From NCBI RefSeq assembly GCF_022835695.1, contig NZ_BQUV01000001.1:616641-680640 (forward strand): 64,000 nucleotides of DNA. The letters are read 5' to 3'. The notes beneath the pieces were generated by a model. It was not told the origin of the DNA. It was given only the letters and a program-made list of their open reading frames with translations, and did no database searches. Positions 17,545 through 25,959 of this stretch are shown piece by piece (position 1 is the stretch's first letter; every line of letters starts with the position of its first letter). Source of the DNA: Bradyrhizobium sp. Ce-3 (GTDB lineage Bacteria > Pseudomonadota > Alphaproteobacteria > Rhizobiales > Xanthobacteraceae). Made by a program: the position numbers and the translations under genes.

Positions 17545-18897
17545 ATGCGCGACAGAAACTTCCTGGTTGAGAACAACGCCAAGCCGATCTGGCACCCAAT
17601 GGCGCATCCCGCCGAGATGCGGGCGCAGCCGCCGCGGATCGTGATGAAGGGCGAAGGCGTCCACGTCACCGACATCGACGGCAAGACCGTGATCGATGCG
17701 GTCGGCGGGCTGTGGAACGTCAACCTCGGCTACAGCTGCGATCCGATCAAGCAGGCGATATCAGACCAGCTCAGAGCCCTGCCGTATTATTCAGGTTTCC
17801 GCGGCACCTCGAACGGTCCCTCGATCGAGCTCGCCTATGAGCTCACCGAATGGTTCAAGCCGGAGGGCATGGTGCGCGCCTTCTTCACCTCGGGCGGATC
17901 GGATTCGGTCGAGACCGCGCTGCGGCTGGCGCGGCAATACTGGAAGATCAAGGGCCAGGCGGACCGTACCAAGTTCCTGGCGCTGAAGAAGGGCTATCAC
18001 GGCACCCATTTCGGCGGCGCCTCCGTCAACGGCAACGCCAATTTCCGCCGCAACTATGAGCCGATGCTGCCGGGCGTGTTCCACATCCCGGCGCCGTCGA
18101 CCTATCGCAACCCCTTCAACGAAACCGATCCCGCAAAGCTCGCGCAGCTCTGCGCGGCGGCGATGGAGGAAGAGATCGCGTTCCAGGGCGCCGACACCAT
18201 CGCCGCCTTCATCATGGAGCCGGTGCTAGGTGCCGGTGGCGTGATCGTGCCGCCGGACAGCTTCATGAAGCTCGTGCGCGAGATCTGCGATCGGCACGGC
18301 ATCCTGATGATCGCGGACGAGGTCGTCACCGGCTTCGGACGCACCGGCGCCTGGTCGGGCTCGCGGCTGTGGGGCGTGAAGCCCGACATGATGACGATAG
18401 CGAAAGCGATCACCTCGGGCTATTTCCCGCTCGGCGCGACGCTGATCGGCGAGCAGGTCGCCGAAGCCTTCGAGGCTGACACCACCACGTTCGGCTCGAT
18501 CGGCCATGGCTACACCTATTCGGGCCATCCGGTCGGCTGCGCCGCGGGCCTTGCCGCGCTCGCCGAGACCCGCCGCCTCAAGCTCGATGAGAATGCCGCC
18601 GCGCGCGGCAAGGACCTCGCGCAGGCGTTGGCCGCGCTCATGGCGAAGCATCCGCTGGTCGGCGACGTCAGGGGCAAGGGCCTGATGGCCGCACTCGAGC
18701 TGGTCGCCGACCGCGACAGCAAGAAGCCCGCGGACAAGAAGACGATGGCGAAGGTCGCGGATGCCGCCTACGAGGCCGGCGTGATGCTGCGCGTCTCCGG
18801 CAACAATCTGATCCTGTCGCCGCCGCTGATCCTCACCTCACTGGACGTGAAGGCGATTGCCGAAGGGATCGACGCCGGGCTCTCAGCGGCTGCCTGA
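17545..18897 (+). CDS. Class III omega-aminotransferase (amine/omega-amino acid:pyruvate type)
   Basis: A 450-residue omega-transaminase of the group that holds beta-alanine, putrescine and taurine:pyruvate aminotransferases. Typical blocks are NAKPIWHPMAHP near the N-terminus, VIDAVGGLWNVNLGY, FTSGGSDSVETALRLARQYW, KKGYHGTHFGGASVNGN and EPVLGAGGVIVPP. The PLP aspartate is in LMIADEVVTGFGRTG and the Schiff-base lysine in TIAKAITSGYFPLGA at about residue 290. The ATG at 17545 has GGAGAG upstream with good spacing. It would move an amino group from a terminal amine to pyruvate, giving an aldehyde for the dehydrogenase at 13804-15288. It follows the HAD gene after 114 bp and overlaps the convergent small secreted gene by 15 bp. 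The precise substrate is unknown. Confidence 0.9.
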   Translation: MRDRNFLVENNAKPIWHPMAHPAEMRAQPPRIVMKGEGVHVTDIDGKTVIDAVGGLWNVNLGYSCDPIKQAISDQLRALPYYSGFRGTSNGPSIELAYELTEWFKPEGMVRAFFTSGGSDSVETALRLARQYWKIKGQADRTKFLALKKGYHGTHFGGASVNGNANFRRNYEPMLPGVFHIPAPSTYRNPFNETDPAKLAQLCAAAMEEEIAFQGADTIAAFIMEPVLGAGGVIVPPDSFMKLVREICDRHGILMIADEVVTGFGRTGAWSGSRLWGVKPDMMTIAKAITSGYFPLGATLIGEQVAEAFEADTTTFGSIGHGYTYSGHPVGCAAGLAALAETRRLKLDENAAARGKDLAQALAALMAKHPLVGDVRGKGLMAALELVADRDSKKPADKKTMAKVADAAYEAGVMLRVSGNNLILSPPLILTSLDVKAIAEGIDAGLSAAA

Positions 18898-19200
18898 CAG
18901 CGCACTCACGCAGGCCATGGCGCGCTCGAACACCGCGCCATCGGCCTGGTCGCGGTCGAGGCAATCGGCCAGTGATGCCGCCGACATGGTCTGGACCGTG
19001 CAGAAGATCCGCATGAAGTCGGCCGCGAGCGCGACCTTACGCGGCGCGGACTGGCGCTCCCAGTCACTGCTGCTCAGATAGAGCAAGGACGCATCGTCCG
19101 CGCGGCTTTCGGCCGCAGCGCAGAGCGCGGCCGGCGCTGTCGCCAGCAAGGCCATCAGCGCACCGGCAACTGCCCCAACGCGATGTGCGCCGGTCCTCAT
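18883..19200 (-). CDS. Small secreted protein coupled to the copper amine oxidase
   Basis: A 105-residue protein with a signal peptide (VGAVAGALMALLATAPAALC then AAA) and a mature part of about 75 residues containing three cysteines (IFCTVQT, LADCLDRD, MACVSALSG). Its ATG at 19200 overlaps the TGA of the copper amine oxidase gene by 4 bp, so synthesis is coupled. Longer starts would lie within the oxidase coding sequence. No family was recognised. A small periplasmic helical protein made with a copper- and quinone-dependent oxidase could be a maturation factor, a copper carrier or an electron-transfer partner. This is inference: there is no CxxC or Met-rich copper motif. Its 3' end overlaps the convergent aminotransferase gene by 15 bp. 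Confidence 0.72.
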   Translation of the reverse strand: MRTGAHRVGAVAGALMALLATAPAALCAAAESRADDASLLYLSSSDWERQSAPRKVALAADFMRIFCTVQTMSAASLADCLDRDQADGAVFERAMACVSALSGSR

Positions 19201-21206
19201 TTGGTGTCCCTGGCGTTCACCATCGGCGGCACGTCGAGCGCGGGATTGCGATCGAAGAAGTTGAACGGGCGCAGCCGGAAGCCATGCCACAGGCCGGGCA
19301 TGACCGGCCAGTCCTCGGCGCGCGGCACGTGGCGGAAGCCGACCGTGTACCACAGCACGAGGTCGCGATCCTCGATCGGCCGCTTCGCCGCGGTCCATTT
19401 CGGCAAGCCATCGACCTCGGCGTTTCCATTCGGATACATGCCGGCGGCATATCTCTCGTCCCTGGCGTAGGCCGAGCTCCACAGCGTGTAGGCGCTGAAG
19501 CCGGCACGCAGCTGGATCGGATCGTCCGTGGCGAGCAGCGAGACGTCTGAGTGTCCAGGCATCACCTGATAGCTGGTGCGGTAGCCCTGCTTATTAGTCT
19601 TGCCGTTACTCTCGACCCTGAACTGCGCCGCATTCAACGGCGTCGTGATCGGCCCTTCGGTGGCGACCGGCTTTGTCTCGACCTGCCAGAGGCTCTTGCG
19701 CTGGCCCTGCTCCAGCCGGCGGACATTGAAGCGGTCCTCGACCAGCCGGTTGCCTGTGCCGTCGACATCCATGTCGATCCGGAACGTCATGTAGTGATCG
19801 TGATTGACCGCAAGCAGCCGTTCGTCGACCAGCGTTCCATAAGCCGTGTCCTGCGCCGCCGTCGGGTCGCTCAGGGTCTTGCTCGCGACGCCCTTGGTGG
19901 CGTCGATGCCGTAGGCGCCGAGCCGCACATCGATGTCGCCGGCCCGGTCGAACACGTAGTCGACCAGATAGTCGTAATTGCCGACCACCGGCGCCATCCG
20001 CACCACCAGCTCATTGTTCGGCCGCACCTCGGCGGTGTTGTTGAGCAGTTCGCTGTGGCGCCAGATCGGATCGCCGGTCGGGCGCTCGAAGATGCAGACC
20101 GCGCCCTTGGAGACGACTGGATTTCCCTTGGTATCGGAGATCGTCAGATCGAGATAATGCGCGCCTTCGGGACAATCCACGCCACGCTGCAATTCGCTGG
20201 ACAGCACGCCGAAGCCGTATTCGCCGATATCCATATAGGCGCGAAACGACCAGGTCGGCGAAGGGTCCATATAGGGCACGAACATCTCGCTCGCCGATAT
20301 CTGATAGGCGATATCGCGCAACGTGCCATGGTCGTCGTAGCGGATCAGCGACAGCACCGCGCCGACGCGCGGTTCGAGCCGGACGTGGAACGACCAATTG
20401 TCCCAGCGCACCTGGCCGCCCTCCACCTTGACGTTGCTGCCTTCCGGTGCGGTGATTTCAATCGGCTTCGGCGGCTTGCGGTATTGTCCGGAATCGGCGT
20501 AGGCGTGCGAAGGGGTCTGCGGCGGCGGCGGCACCACGCCGAGATCGGTCACCGACAGCACCGTCTTGCTCTTGAGATCGACCTGGGCGAACAGGTTCTC
20601 GATCGGCTTGCCCCAGAGATTGTTGGCGGCGCCCGTGGTGTCGACGCAGGGCACGTTCAGCAGGCGGCGCCCTTTCATCGCAGGATCGGTCACCGGACCG
20701 ACCGTCAGCGGCAGGCACAGCACGTTCTTGAAATCGGTGATGCCGCGCTTGGCCATCGCCGCAATCCAGCGCGGGTCCTGCTTCGGCAGATCGCCGGCCG
20801 ACATCAGTTCGTCGATGGTCAGCGCGGCCTCGTGATCCCTGATCTCGTCCCAGCCGACGAGACTGCGCGCGGCGAGATCGATATGCGCCTCATAGAGGTG
20901 CCCGCCGCTCAAGAGCGTCGCGTTCGCCCGTCGCGTGAACGGTTGTCCGGGCCTCCACGCCCGCACCTCGTCCTTGGGATCCTCGTCGACCGTCATCGAG
21001 ACGACCCGCGCCGCATCGTCGAGCTTGCCGGCGCCACGGAGAATATCGGAGACCGAACGGATCTCGTCCGTCGTCAGACCGTCCATCGGGTGCATCGCGG
21101 CCGCCTGCGGCCACATCCTGCGCTCGGCCTGCGCCGGCGGCACTGCCAGTGTCGCCGCGACCAGGCCAGCCAATGCCCATCCGCCATGCCGAAATACCAG
21201 AGCCAT
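19197..21206 (-). CDS. Periplasmic copper amine oxidase (primary-amine oxidase, TPQ type)
   Basis: A 669-residue copper amine oxidase that oxidises primary amines to aldehydes with release of ammonia and hydrogen peroxide. The Sec signal peptide is WALAGLVAATLAVPPAQA. The tyrosine that becomes topaquinone lies in GNYDY at about residue 410. Copper ligands are the two histidines of NHDHY near 467 and a third in FRHVPRAEDWP near 624. The catalytic-base aspartate is in YMDIGEYGFG near 323. All key residues are present, so the enzyme should be active. The ATG at 21206 has GGAGGG upstream; a GTG at 21218 is less likely. It follows livM by 65 bp in the same direction and overlaps the small secreted gene, so it is probably the penultimate gene of the operon that starts at 28715. 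Confidence 0.92.
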   Translation of the reverse strand: MALVFRHGGWALAGLVAATLAVPPAQAERRMWPQAAAMHPMDGLTTDEIRSVSDILRGAGKLDDAARVVSMTVDEDPKDEVRAWRPGQPFTRRANATLLSGGHLYEAHIDLAARSLVGWDEIRDHEAALTIDELMSAGDLPKQDPRWIAAMAKRGITDFKNVLCLPLTVGPVTDPAMKGRRLLNVPCVDTTGAANNLWGKPIENLFAQVDLKSKTVLSVTDLGVVPPPPQTPSHAYADSGQYRKPPKPIEITAPEGSNVKVEGGQVRWDNWSFHVRLEPRVGAVLSLIRYDDHGTLRDIAYQISASEMFVPYMDPSPTWSFRAYMDIGEYGFGVLSSELQRGVDCPEGAHYLDLTISDTKGNPVVSKGAVCIFERPTGDPIWRHSELLNNTAEVRPNNELVVRMAPVVGNYDYLVDYVFDRAGDIDVRLGAYGIDATKGVASKTLSDPTAAQDTAYGTLVDERLLAVNHDHYMTFRIDMDVDGTGNRLVEDRFNVRRLEQGQRKSLWQVETKPVATEGPITTPLNAAQFRVESNGKTNKQGYRTSYQVMPGHSDVSLLATDDPIQLRAGFSAYTLWSSAYARDERYAAGMYPNGNAEVDGLPKWTAAKRPIEDRDLVLWYTVGFRHVPRAEDWPVMPGLWHGFRLRPFNFFDRNPALDVPPMVNARDTK

Positions 21207-21271
21207 CACGCCCTCCACTCAAAGCCGGAACGGTCAGAATACAAGCAATGGTGACGGCGTGAAGGCCTGCG

Positions 21272-22300
21272 TCATCCGGTAACCCGTTCCGACGTTGCCG
21301 GCAGGACGATCGCCGCAGCTGGCCGAGGCGCGGCACGGTGGACGTCGAGCAGCCGCACGCCGAGGCGATCGCGCAGGGCCGGCCAGATCCCGCGCGGCGC
21401 CACGATCATCACCACGACGGCGATGATGCCGAGCCCGACCAGATACCAGCCGCCGGACAGGCCGAGCGGCCCGGTCATCAATTCGCGCAGGCCGAAGAAG
21501 ATGACGACGCCGAGGATCGGGCCTTCCAGCGTCCCGATACCGCCGATGATCACGATGAACATCATGTAGACCGACCAGTTGACGTCGAACGCCGCCAGCG
21601 GCGCGATGAACAAATTGCCCATGAAGCTGAGCGCACCGGCAAGCCCGCAGCCCGCAGCCGACAGCACGAAGGCGATGAAGCGATTGCGCCGGACGTCGAC
21701 GCCGACGCTCATCGCGGCGAGATCATTGTCGCGCACGCTCATCAGCCCGAGCCCAAAGCTCGAGGTCATCATCCTGTACAGTGCCGCGATGGTGACCAGC
21801 GTCAGGCCGCCGGCGAGCCAGAACATGGTCGGCTCGAACCAGTCGAAATCGATCAGCTTGCTGGTGGCGAGCGGCATGCCCGAGGTACCGCCGACCTCCT
21901 GCGATTTCATCGTGAAGGCGCCGATGATCTCGGCGAACACCCACATCGCGATCGAGAAATAGGCGTCGCGCAGCCGGAACAACGGAAAGGCGATGATCGC
22001 CGCGACAGCCGCTGCCACCAGCGGCGCCACCGGCAGCACCCAGATCGGCGTGACCTCGAGCCAGCCGGAGGTCAGAAATAGCGCATAGGCGCCGAAGGCG
22101 ATGAAGACCTGATGGCCGAGCGACACCAGCCCGGCATAGCCCGCCAGCAGGTTCCACATCTGCGCCATTGTCAGCAGCAACAGGCATTCGGTCGCGAGCC
22201 GCAGGAAACCCTCGTTCAGCACAAAGGGCGCGCCGGCGATGACCGCGATCAGAATGGCGGCGCTGGCCAGGAGAATGGTCCGTGTCGGCATCGGCGTCAC
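21272..22300 (-). CDS. livM: Branched-chain amino-acid type ABC transporter permease LivM
   Basis: A 342-residue inner-membrane permease of the LivM family with about nine to ten hydrophobic segments. It has the family signature MWNLLAGYAGLVSLGHQVFI near residue 50. The segment MSVGVDVRRNRFIAFVLSAA, which is a permease-ATPase coupling region, and IIGGIGTLEGPILG follow later. It pairs with the LivH-type permease next to it and imports the ligand bound by the substrate-binding protein at 24600-25913. The start codon is probably the GTG at 22300, which overlaps the livH stop as GTGA; an ATG three codons later is possible. The ligand is likely an amine or amide rather than a branched-chain amino acid, judging by the operon content (inference). 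Confidence 0.9.
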   Translation of the reverse strand: MTPMPTRTILLASAAILIAVIAGAPFVLNEGFLRLATECLLLLTMAQMWNLLAGYAGLVSLGHQVFIAFGAYALFLTSGWLEVTPIWVLPVAPLVAAAVAAIIAFPLFRLRDAYFSIAMWVFAEIIGAFTMKSQEVGGTSGMPLATSKLIDFDWFEPTMFWLAGGLTLVTIAALYRMMTSSFGLGLMSVRDNDLAAMSVGVDVRRNRFIAFVLSAAGCGLAGALSFMGNLFIAPLAAFDVNWSVYMMFIVIIGGIGTLEGPILGVVIFFGLRELMTGPLGLSGGWYLVGLGIIAVVVMIVAPRGIWPALRDRLGVRLLDVHRAAPRPAAAIVLPATSERVTG

Positions 22301-23163
22301 ACCCGGCTCGACACGAGACCCGACGGGCGGATCAGCAGCATGATGAAGAACAAGAGATGCGCGTAGAGCAACCCTGCATTCGGATCGATCTTCAGCCCGA
22401 TCAATTGCGCCATGCCGAGCGCGATGCCGCCGAGCAGCGCGCCCCAGAACGAGCCGAGCCCGCCGAGCACCACCACCTCGAAGGCGATCAGCAGCCGTTC
22501 GGCGCCCGAGAACGGCGTGAAGCTCGACCGCACCGCGAGCAGCACGCCGCCGATCGCGCCGAGCGCCAGCGACAGGCCCATCACGTAGTTATAGACCCGG
22601 TCGGGCTTGACCCCGGACAGCTGGACGATGTCGCGGCGGTCGGCGGTGGCGCGCACGATCCGGCCGAACTCGGTATGGCGCAGCACAAGCTGCAAGGCCA
22701 TGAACAGCAGTGCGGCGAGCACCAGTGTCAGCAACGGCATGATGCCGATGTTGAGGCCGGCGATCTCCAGGCTGGCACGTGACAGTTCGCCGACCTGGAG
22801 GCTGCGGACGTCGGCGCCGAAGATTTCGACCATGACGTTGCGCAGGATCACCGAGACGCCGAAGGTCAGCAGCAATGGCGACAGCGGATCGGGCGACGTC
22901 ACCACCCGGTTGACGATCAGCGCCTGGTACAGCCAGCCCACTCCAAAGGACAGCGCGATCACCGGGATCAGCATCAACAGCGGCGATACCTGCGGAAACA
23001 GGTTGGACAGCAGCACGGCGCAGAACGCGCTCAGCACCATGAATTCGCCGTGCGCGATGTTGACGACGCGCATCACGCCGAACACCAGAGCGAGCCCGAT
23101 GCCGAGCAGCGCGTAAAGCCCGCCCAGCAGGGCTCCGTTGATCAATGTCTCAACCCAGATCAT
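22297..23163 (-). CDS. livH: Branched-chain amino-acid type ABC transporter permease LivH
   Basis: A 288-residue LivH-family integral membrane protein with eight or so hydrophobic segments. Family marks are LYALLGIGLALVFGVMRVVN followed by IAHGEF near the N-terminus, RATADRRDIVQLSGVKPDRV in the cytoplasmic coupling loop, and FEVVVLGGLGSFWGALLGG towards the C-terminus. It lies between livF (18 bp upstream) and livM (GTGA overlap) in a compact minus-strand operon. With LivM it forms the membrane channel of an uptake system of the HAAT class. Confidence 0.9.
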   Translation of the reverse strand: MIWVETLINGALLGGLYALLGIGLALVFGVMRVVNIAHGEFMVLSAFCAVLLSNLFPQVSPLLMLIPVIALSFGVGWLYQALIVNRVVTSPDPLSPLLLTFGVSVILRNVMVEIFGADVRSLQVGELSRASLEIAGLNIGIMPLLTLVLAALLFMALQLVLRHTEFGRIVRATADRRDIVQLSGVKPDRVYNYVMGLSLALGAIGGVLLAVRSSFTPFSGAERLLIAFEVVVLGGLGSFWGALLGGIALGMAQLIGLKIDPNAGLLYAHLLFFIMLLIRPSGLVSSRV

Positions 23164-23181
23164 GTTCGTTGCTAATCCTGG

Positions 23182-23880
23182 CTAGTTACCGAAATAGGCG
23201 TGTGTCAGCTGCTCCGGCTGCAACCCCTGCGCCGGGCCGGTCAGCGACACTCGCCCCTTCAACAGGCAATAGATTCGTTCAGAGGTCGCGAGCGCGCGCT
23301 TGACGTCCTGCTCGACCAGCACGACGGCGGTACCCTCACGGCGGATATCGGCAAACGAACGGTAGATCTGCTCGACCACCACAGGCGCGAGCCCGAGCGA
23401 GATCTCGTCGCACAGCAAGAGCCGCGGGTTCGACATCAGCGCGCGGCCGATCGCCGCCATCTGCTGCTGGCCGCCGGAGAGCTGGCCGGGAAACATCCGC
23501 CGCCGCTCCTCGAGGATCGGGAACAGGTCGAACACCCGCCGCAGGGTCCAGCTGCCCTTGCGCCGGTTGACGCTCCCCATCAGCAGGTTCTCCTCGATCG
23601 TCAGCGAATCGAACAGCAGGCGCCCCTCGGGCACCATGATCAGGCCGAGCCGCGATACCTGTTCGGCCGGCATCTGCGAGATGTCGATGCCGTCGAACCG
23701 CACCGCCCCTTTGCGCTCCTCATTGAGCCCGACCAGCGCCTTGAGGAACGTCGACTTGCCGGCGCCGTTGGCGCCGACCAGCGCCACCGCCTCGCCGTCC
23801 GCGACGGTGAAGTTCATGTCGAACACGGCCTGGAGATCGCCGTAGAAGATCTGCAGGCCGCTCACATCAAGCAACGCCAT
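23182..23880 (-). CDS. livF: ABC transporter ATP-binding protein LivF
   Basis: A 232-residue LivF-family ATPase. Walker A is GANGAGKST at about residues 36-44, the Q-loop region reads VPEGRLLFDSLTIEENL, the ABC signature is LSGGQQQMAAIGRAL, and Walker B is LLLCDEISLGLAP. The H-loop position reads LVEQDVKRAL: Gln-Asp stands where many ABC ATPases have His, as is common in LivF proteins. The start overlaps the end of livG by 14 bp. It works as the partner of LivG to drive uptake by LivHM. Confidence 0.9.
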   Translation of the reverse strand: MALLDVSGLQIFYGDLQAVFDMNFTVADGEAVALVGANGAGKSTFLKALVGLNEERKGAVRFDGIDISQMPAEQVSRLGLIMVPEGRLLFDSLTIEENLLMGSVNRRKGSWTLRRVFDLFPILEERRRMFPGQLSGGQQQMAAIGRALMSNPRLLLCDEISLGLAPVVVEQIYRSFADIRREGTAVVLVEQDVKRALATSERIYCLLKGRVSLTGPAQGLQPEQLTHAYFGN

Positions 23881-24598
23881 CGGCCTTCAATCCCATGTAG
23901 ATCTCGCGCACCACGGCGCTGTCCATGACGTCCGCCGGCGGTCCTTCCAGCACCTTGCGGCCGAAATCGAGCACCAGGATGCGGTCCGACACCGCGCGCA
24001 AGGCGTGTGGAATGTGCTCGATCCAGATCATGGCGTGGTCGGCCTTCACGCCCTGGATGATGGCAACCAGGCGCTCGACCTCGGGCTCGGTCAGCCCGGC
24101 CGCGATCTCGTCGAGCAGGATCAGCTTGGGTTTCGAGGCCAGCGCCTTGGCGAATTCCAGCCGCTTGCGGTCGATCAACGGCAACGCACCGGCGAGCTTG
24201 TCAGCCTTGCCGTCGAGCCCGGTACGCTGCAAGACCTGCATGGTCCAGTCCGATGCCGCCTCGCCGGTGAGGCCCGCGCCATAGGACGCCGCGACCAGCG
24301 CGTTCTCGTAGACCGACAGATGCGGAAACGGCTGCGGGATCTGGAATGCCCGCCCGAGCCCCATCCGCGCCCGGCGGTGCGGCGGCAGCCCTGATATCTC
24401 AGCGTCGTCGAGCCTGATCGACCCGCCGTCGGCCGTCAGCAGGCCGACGATCAGGTTCAAGAGCGAGCTCTTGCCGGCGCCGTTCGGGCCGATCACGCCG
24501 AGGCATTCGCCGCGCGCCAGCTCGAAGCTGACGGCGTCGGCGACCACGATCTCGCCGAACCGCTTCGAGAGGCCGCTGACGCGCAGAAGCGGTGCCAT
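23867..24598 (-). CDS. livG: ABC transporter ATP-binding protein LivG
   Basis: A 243-residue LivG-family ATPase. Walker A is GPNGAGKSS near residue 37 and Walker B is LILLDEIAAGLTEPE. The H-loop carries a true histidine (MIWIEHIPHAL). The region that normally holds the LSGGQ-type signature reads LAGALPLIDRKRLEFAKAL, a variant form seen in LivG proteins with relaxed signatures. This is still a plausible ATPase. It starts 1 bp after the stop of the substrate-binding protein gene and overlaps livF by 14 bp, so expression is tightly coupled. Confidence 0.88.
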   Translation of the reverse strand: MAPLLRVSGLSKRFGEIVVADAVSFELARGECLGVIGPNGAGKSSLLNLIVGLLTADGGSIRLDDAEISGLPPHRRARMGLGRAFQIPQPFPHLSVYENALVAASYGAGLTGEAASDWTMQVLQRTGLDGKADKLAGALPLIDRKRLEFAKALASKPKLILLDEIAAGLTEPEVERLVAIIQGVKADHAMIWIEHIPHALRAVSDRILVLDFGRKVLEGPPADVMDSAVVREIYMGLKADGVA

Positions 24599-24599
24599 C

Positions 24600-25913
24600 T
24601 CAGGCCAGCTTGGAGAGCAGCTGGAGATCGGCCTGCTTCGGGATGAACGGCGCGGTGCCGTTGTGCACGATCAGGAGCTCGTATTTCGACTTGCCGCCCT
24701 TGGTCTTGCGCCACTGCCCGCCCGACAGCGAGGTCACCGCGACGTTCTTGATCGGTGTCCCCTTGAACTTCACCGGTCCGACCACCGTCTCCATGTCGAG
24801 GCCCGCGATCGCGTCGCGCAACGAGTTCTTGTCCTTCGGGTCGCTGTTCTGCAGTGCAGCGATAGCAACCTCCCAGAGCGCATGCGCGTAACCGATCGGC
24901 TGGGTCCATTGCTTGCCCGTCGTCTTCTCCCATTCCGCGGCGAGTTCGGCAGCACTCTGCCCGGTCAGCGACGACTTGAACGGATAGGCCGGCGTCCACC
25001 ACACCTCGGTCGACATGCCGTCGCCGCGATCACCGAGCGCGTTCACCGCGCTCGGGAACAGGAAGGCCGCCGCCACCGTGCAGATCTGCGGCTTGAACCC
25101 GGCCTGCGCCGCCTGGTTCCACAGCGTCACCCAGTGATTGCCGTAGGTGAAGCCGGACACGATATCGACGCCGTTGTTCTTGAACGACGACACCTGATTG
25201 GTGAAGTCGTCGGTCGCGATCTGGAATTTGCCGGCGGAGAATTCCTGATAGCCCGCCGCCGTGATGCCGCCGGGCAGACCGACCTTCGGGTCGGAGAACG
25301 CCTGGCCGGCGGGATTGTCGATATAGAGCGTGCCGACCTTCTTCTTGGTCTCGACCGACTGCCACATGCCCAGGAAATTCTTCACGACGTCATCGGCGCC
25401 CCAGAAGAAGTGGTAGCTGTAGGGGAAGCCCTTGTCGGGTGTCGACTTGCGCGGGAACATCCAGCCCTGCCACGGCACCATCGTCGAAATCGACGGAATG
25501 CCGCGGGCATCGGCGAGTTCCTGCACCGGGGCCTGTGCGTCGCCGTCCTCGATCAGGATCAGGTCGCATTTTTCCCGCAGCACCAGTTCGCTCGCGACCA
25601 CGGACGAGCGGTTCGGGTCGGATTGATTGTCCTTGAAGACAAACTCGACCTGCCAGGTCTTGCCACCGATCTTCAGGCCGTCCTTCAGCCGCGCCTTGAT
25701 GCGTTCGTGGATCCAGGTGTCGGGCTCGGCAAACGGCGCCCGGACACCCGAGAGGCAGCCGACCCAGCCGATCTTGATGGTGTTGCCGGCGGCGCGGGCG
25801 ACGTTGGCCAGCGGCAGGTTCATCGCCGATGCGAGGCCGGTGGCGCCGGCCGCCTTCAGCAGTGTGCGCCGGTTGAACGCGCCAGCCAGCTTGTCGTTCT
25901 TTGTCTCAGTCAT
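24600..25913 (-). CDS. Liv-type periplasmic substrate-binding protein (Tat signal)
   Basis: A 437-residue periplasmic binding protein of the HAAT (Peripla_BP_6) family. The N-terminus has a twin-arginine signal (FNRRTLLKAAGATGLASAMN). The mature protein begins IKIGWVGCLSGVRAPFA, a typical lobe-1 start, and contains VASELVLREKCDLILIEDGD and VGTLYIDNPAGQAF. It resembles binding proteins for urea, amides and related solutes more than LivJ, but the ligand cannot be fixed. The ATG at 25913 has a strong GGGAGAGGGAC upstream; a longer frame to 25988 has no such site. It directly precedes livGFHM, with which it forms one transporter, and follows the COG0523 GTPase gene by 46 bp. Confidence 0.88.
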   Translation of the reverse strand: MTETKNDKLAGAFNRRTLLKAAGATGLASAMNLPLANVARAAGNTIKIGWVGCLSGVRAPFAEPDTWIHERIKARLKDGLKIGGKTWQVEFVFKDNQSDPNRSSVVASELVLREKCDLILIEDGDAQAPVQELADARGIPSISTMVPWQGWMFPRKSTPDKGFPYSYHFFWGADDVVKNFLGMWQSVETKKKVGTLYIDNPAGQAFSDPKVGLPGGITAAGYQEFSAGKFQIATDDFTNQVSSFKNNGVDIVSGFTYGNHWVTLWNQAAQAGFKPQICTVAAAFLFPSAVNALGDRGDGMSTEVWWTPAYPFKSSLTGQSAAELAAEWEKTTGKQWTQPIGYAHALWEVAIAALQNSDPKDKNSLRDAIAGLDMETVVGPVKFKGTPIKNVAVTSLSGGQWRKTKGGKSKYELLIVHNGTAPFIPKQADLQLLSKLA

Positions 25914-25959
25914 GTCCCTCTCCCTCCACAACCAATGATGAAAATGCTCGACCGCGGGT

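Noticed and set aside
18883-19482. Longer 199-residue form of the small secreted protein
   Set aside because: The added N-terminus only reads through the amine oxidase gene in another frame and would bury the signal peptide.
21272-25913. The first Liv transporter as a true leucine/isoleucine/valine importer
   Set aside because: Its genes are embedded between amine and amide catabolic enzymes, and the binding protein does not look LivJ-like. The Liv names are kept only as family names.
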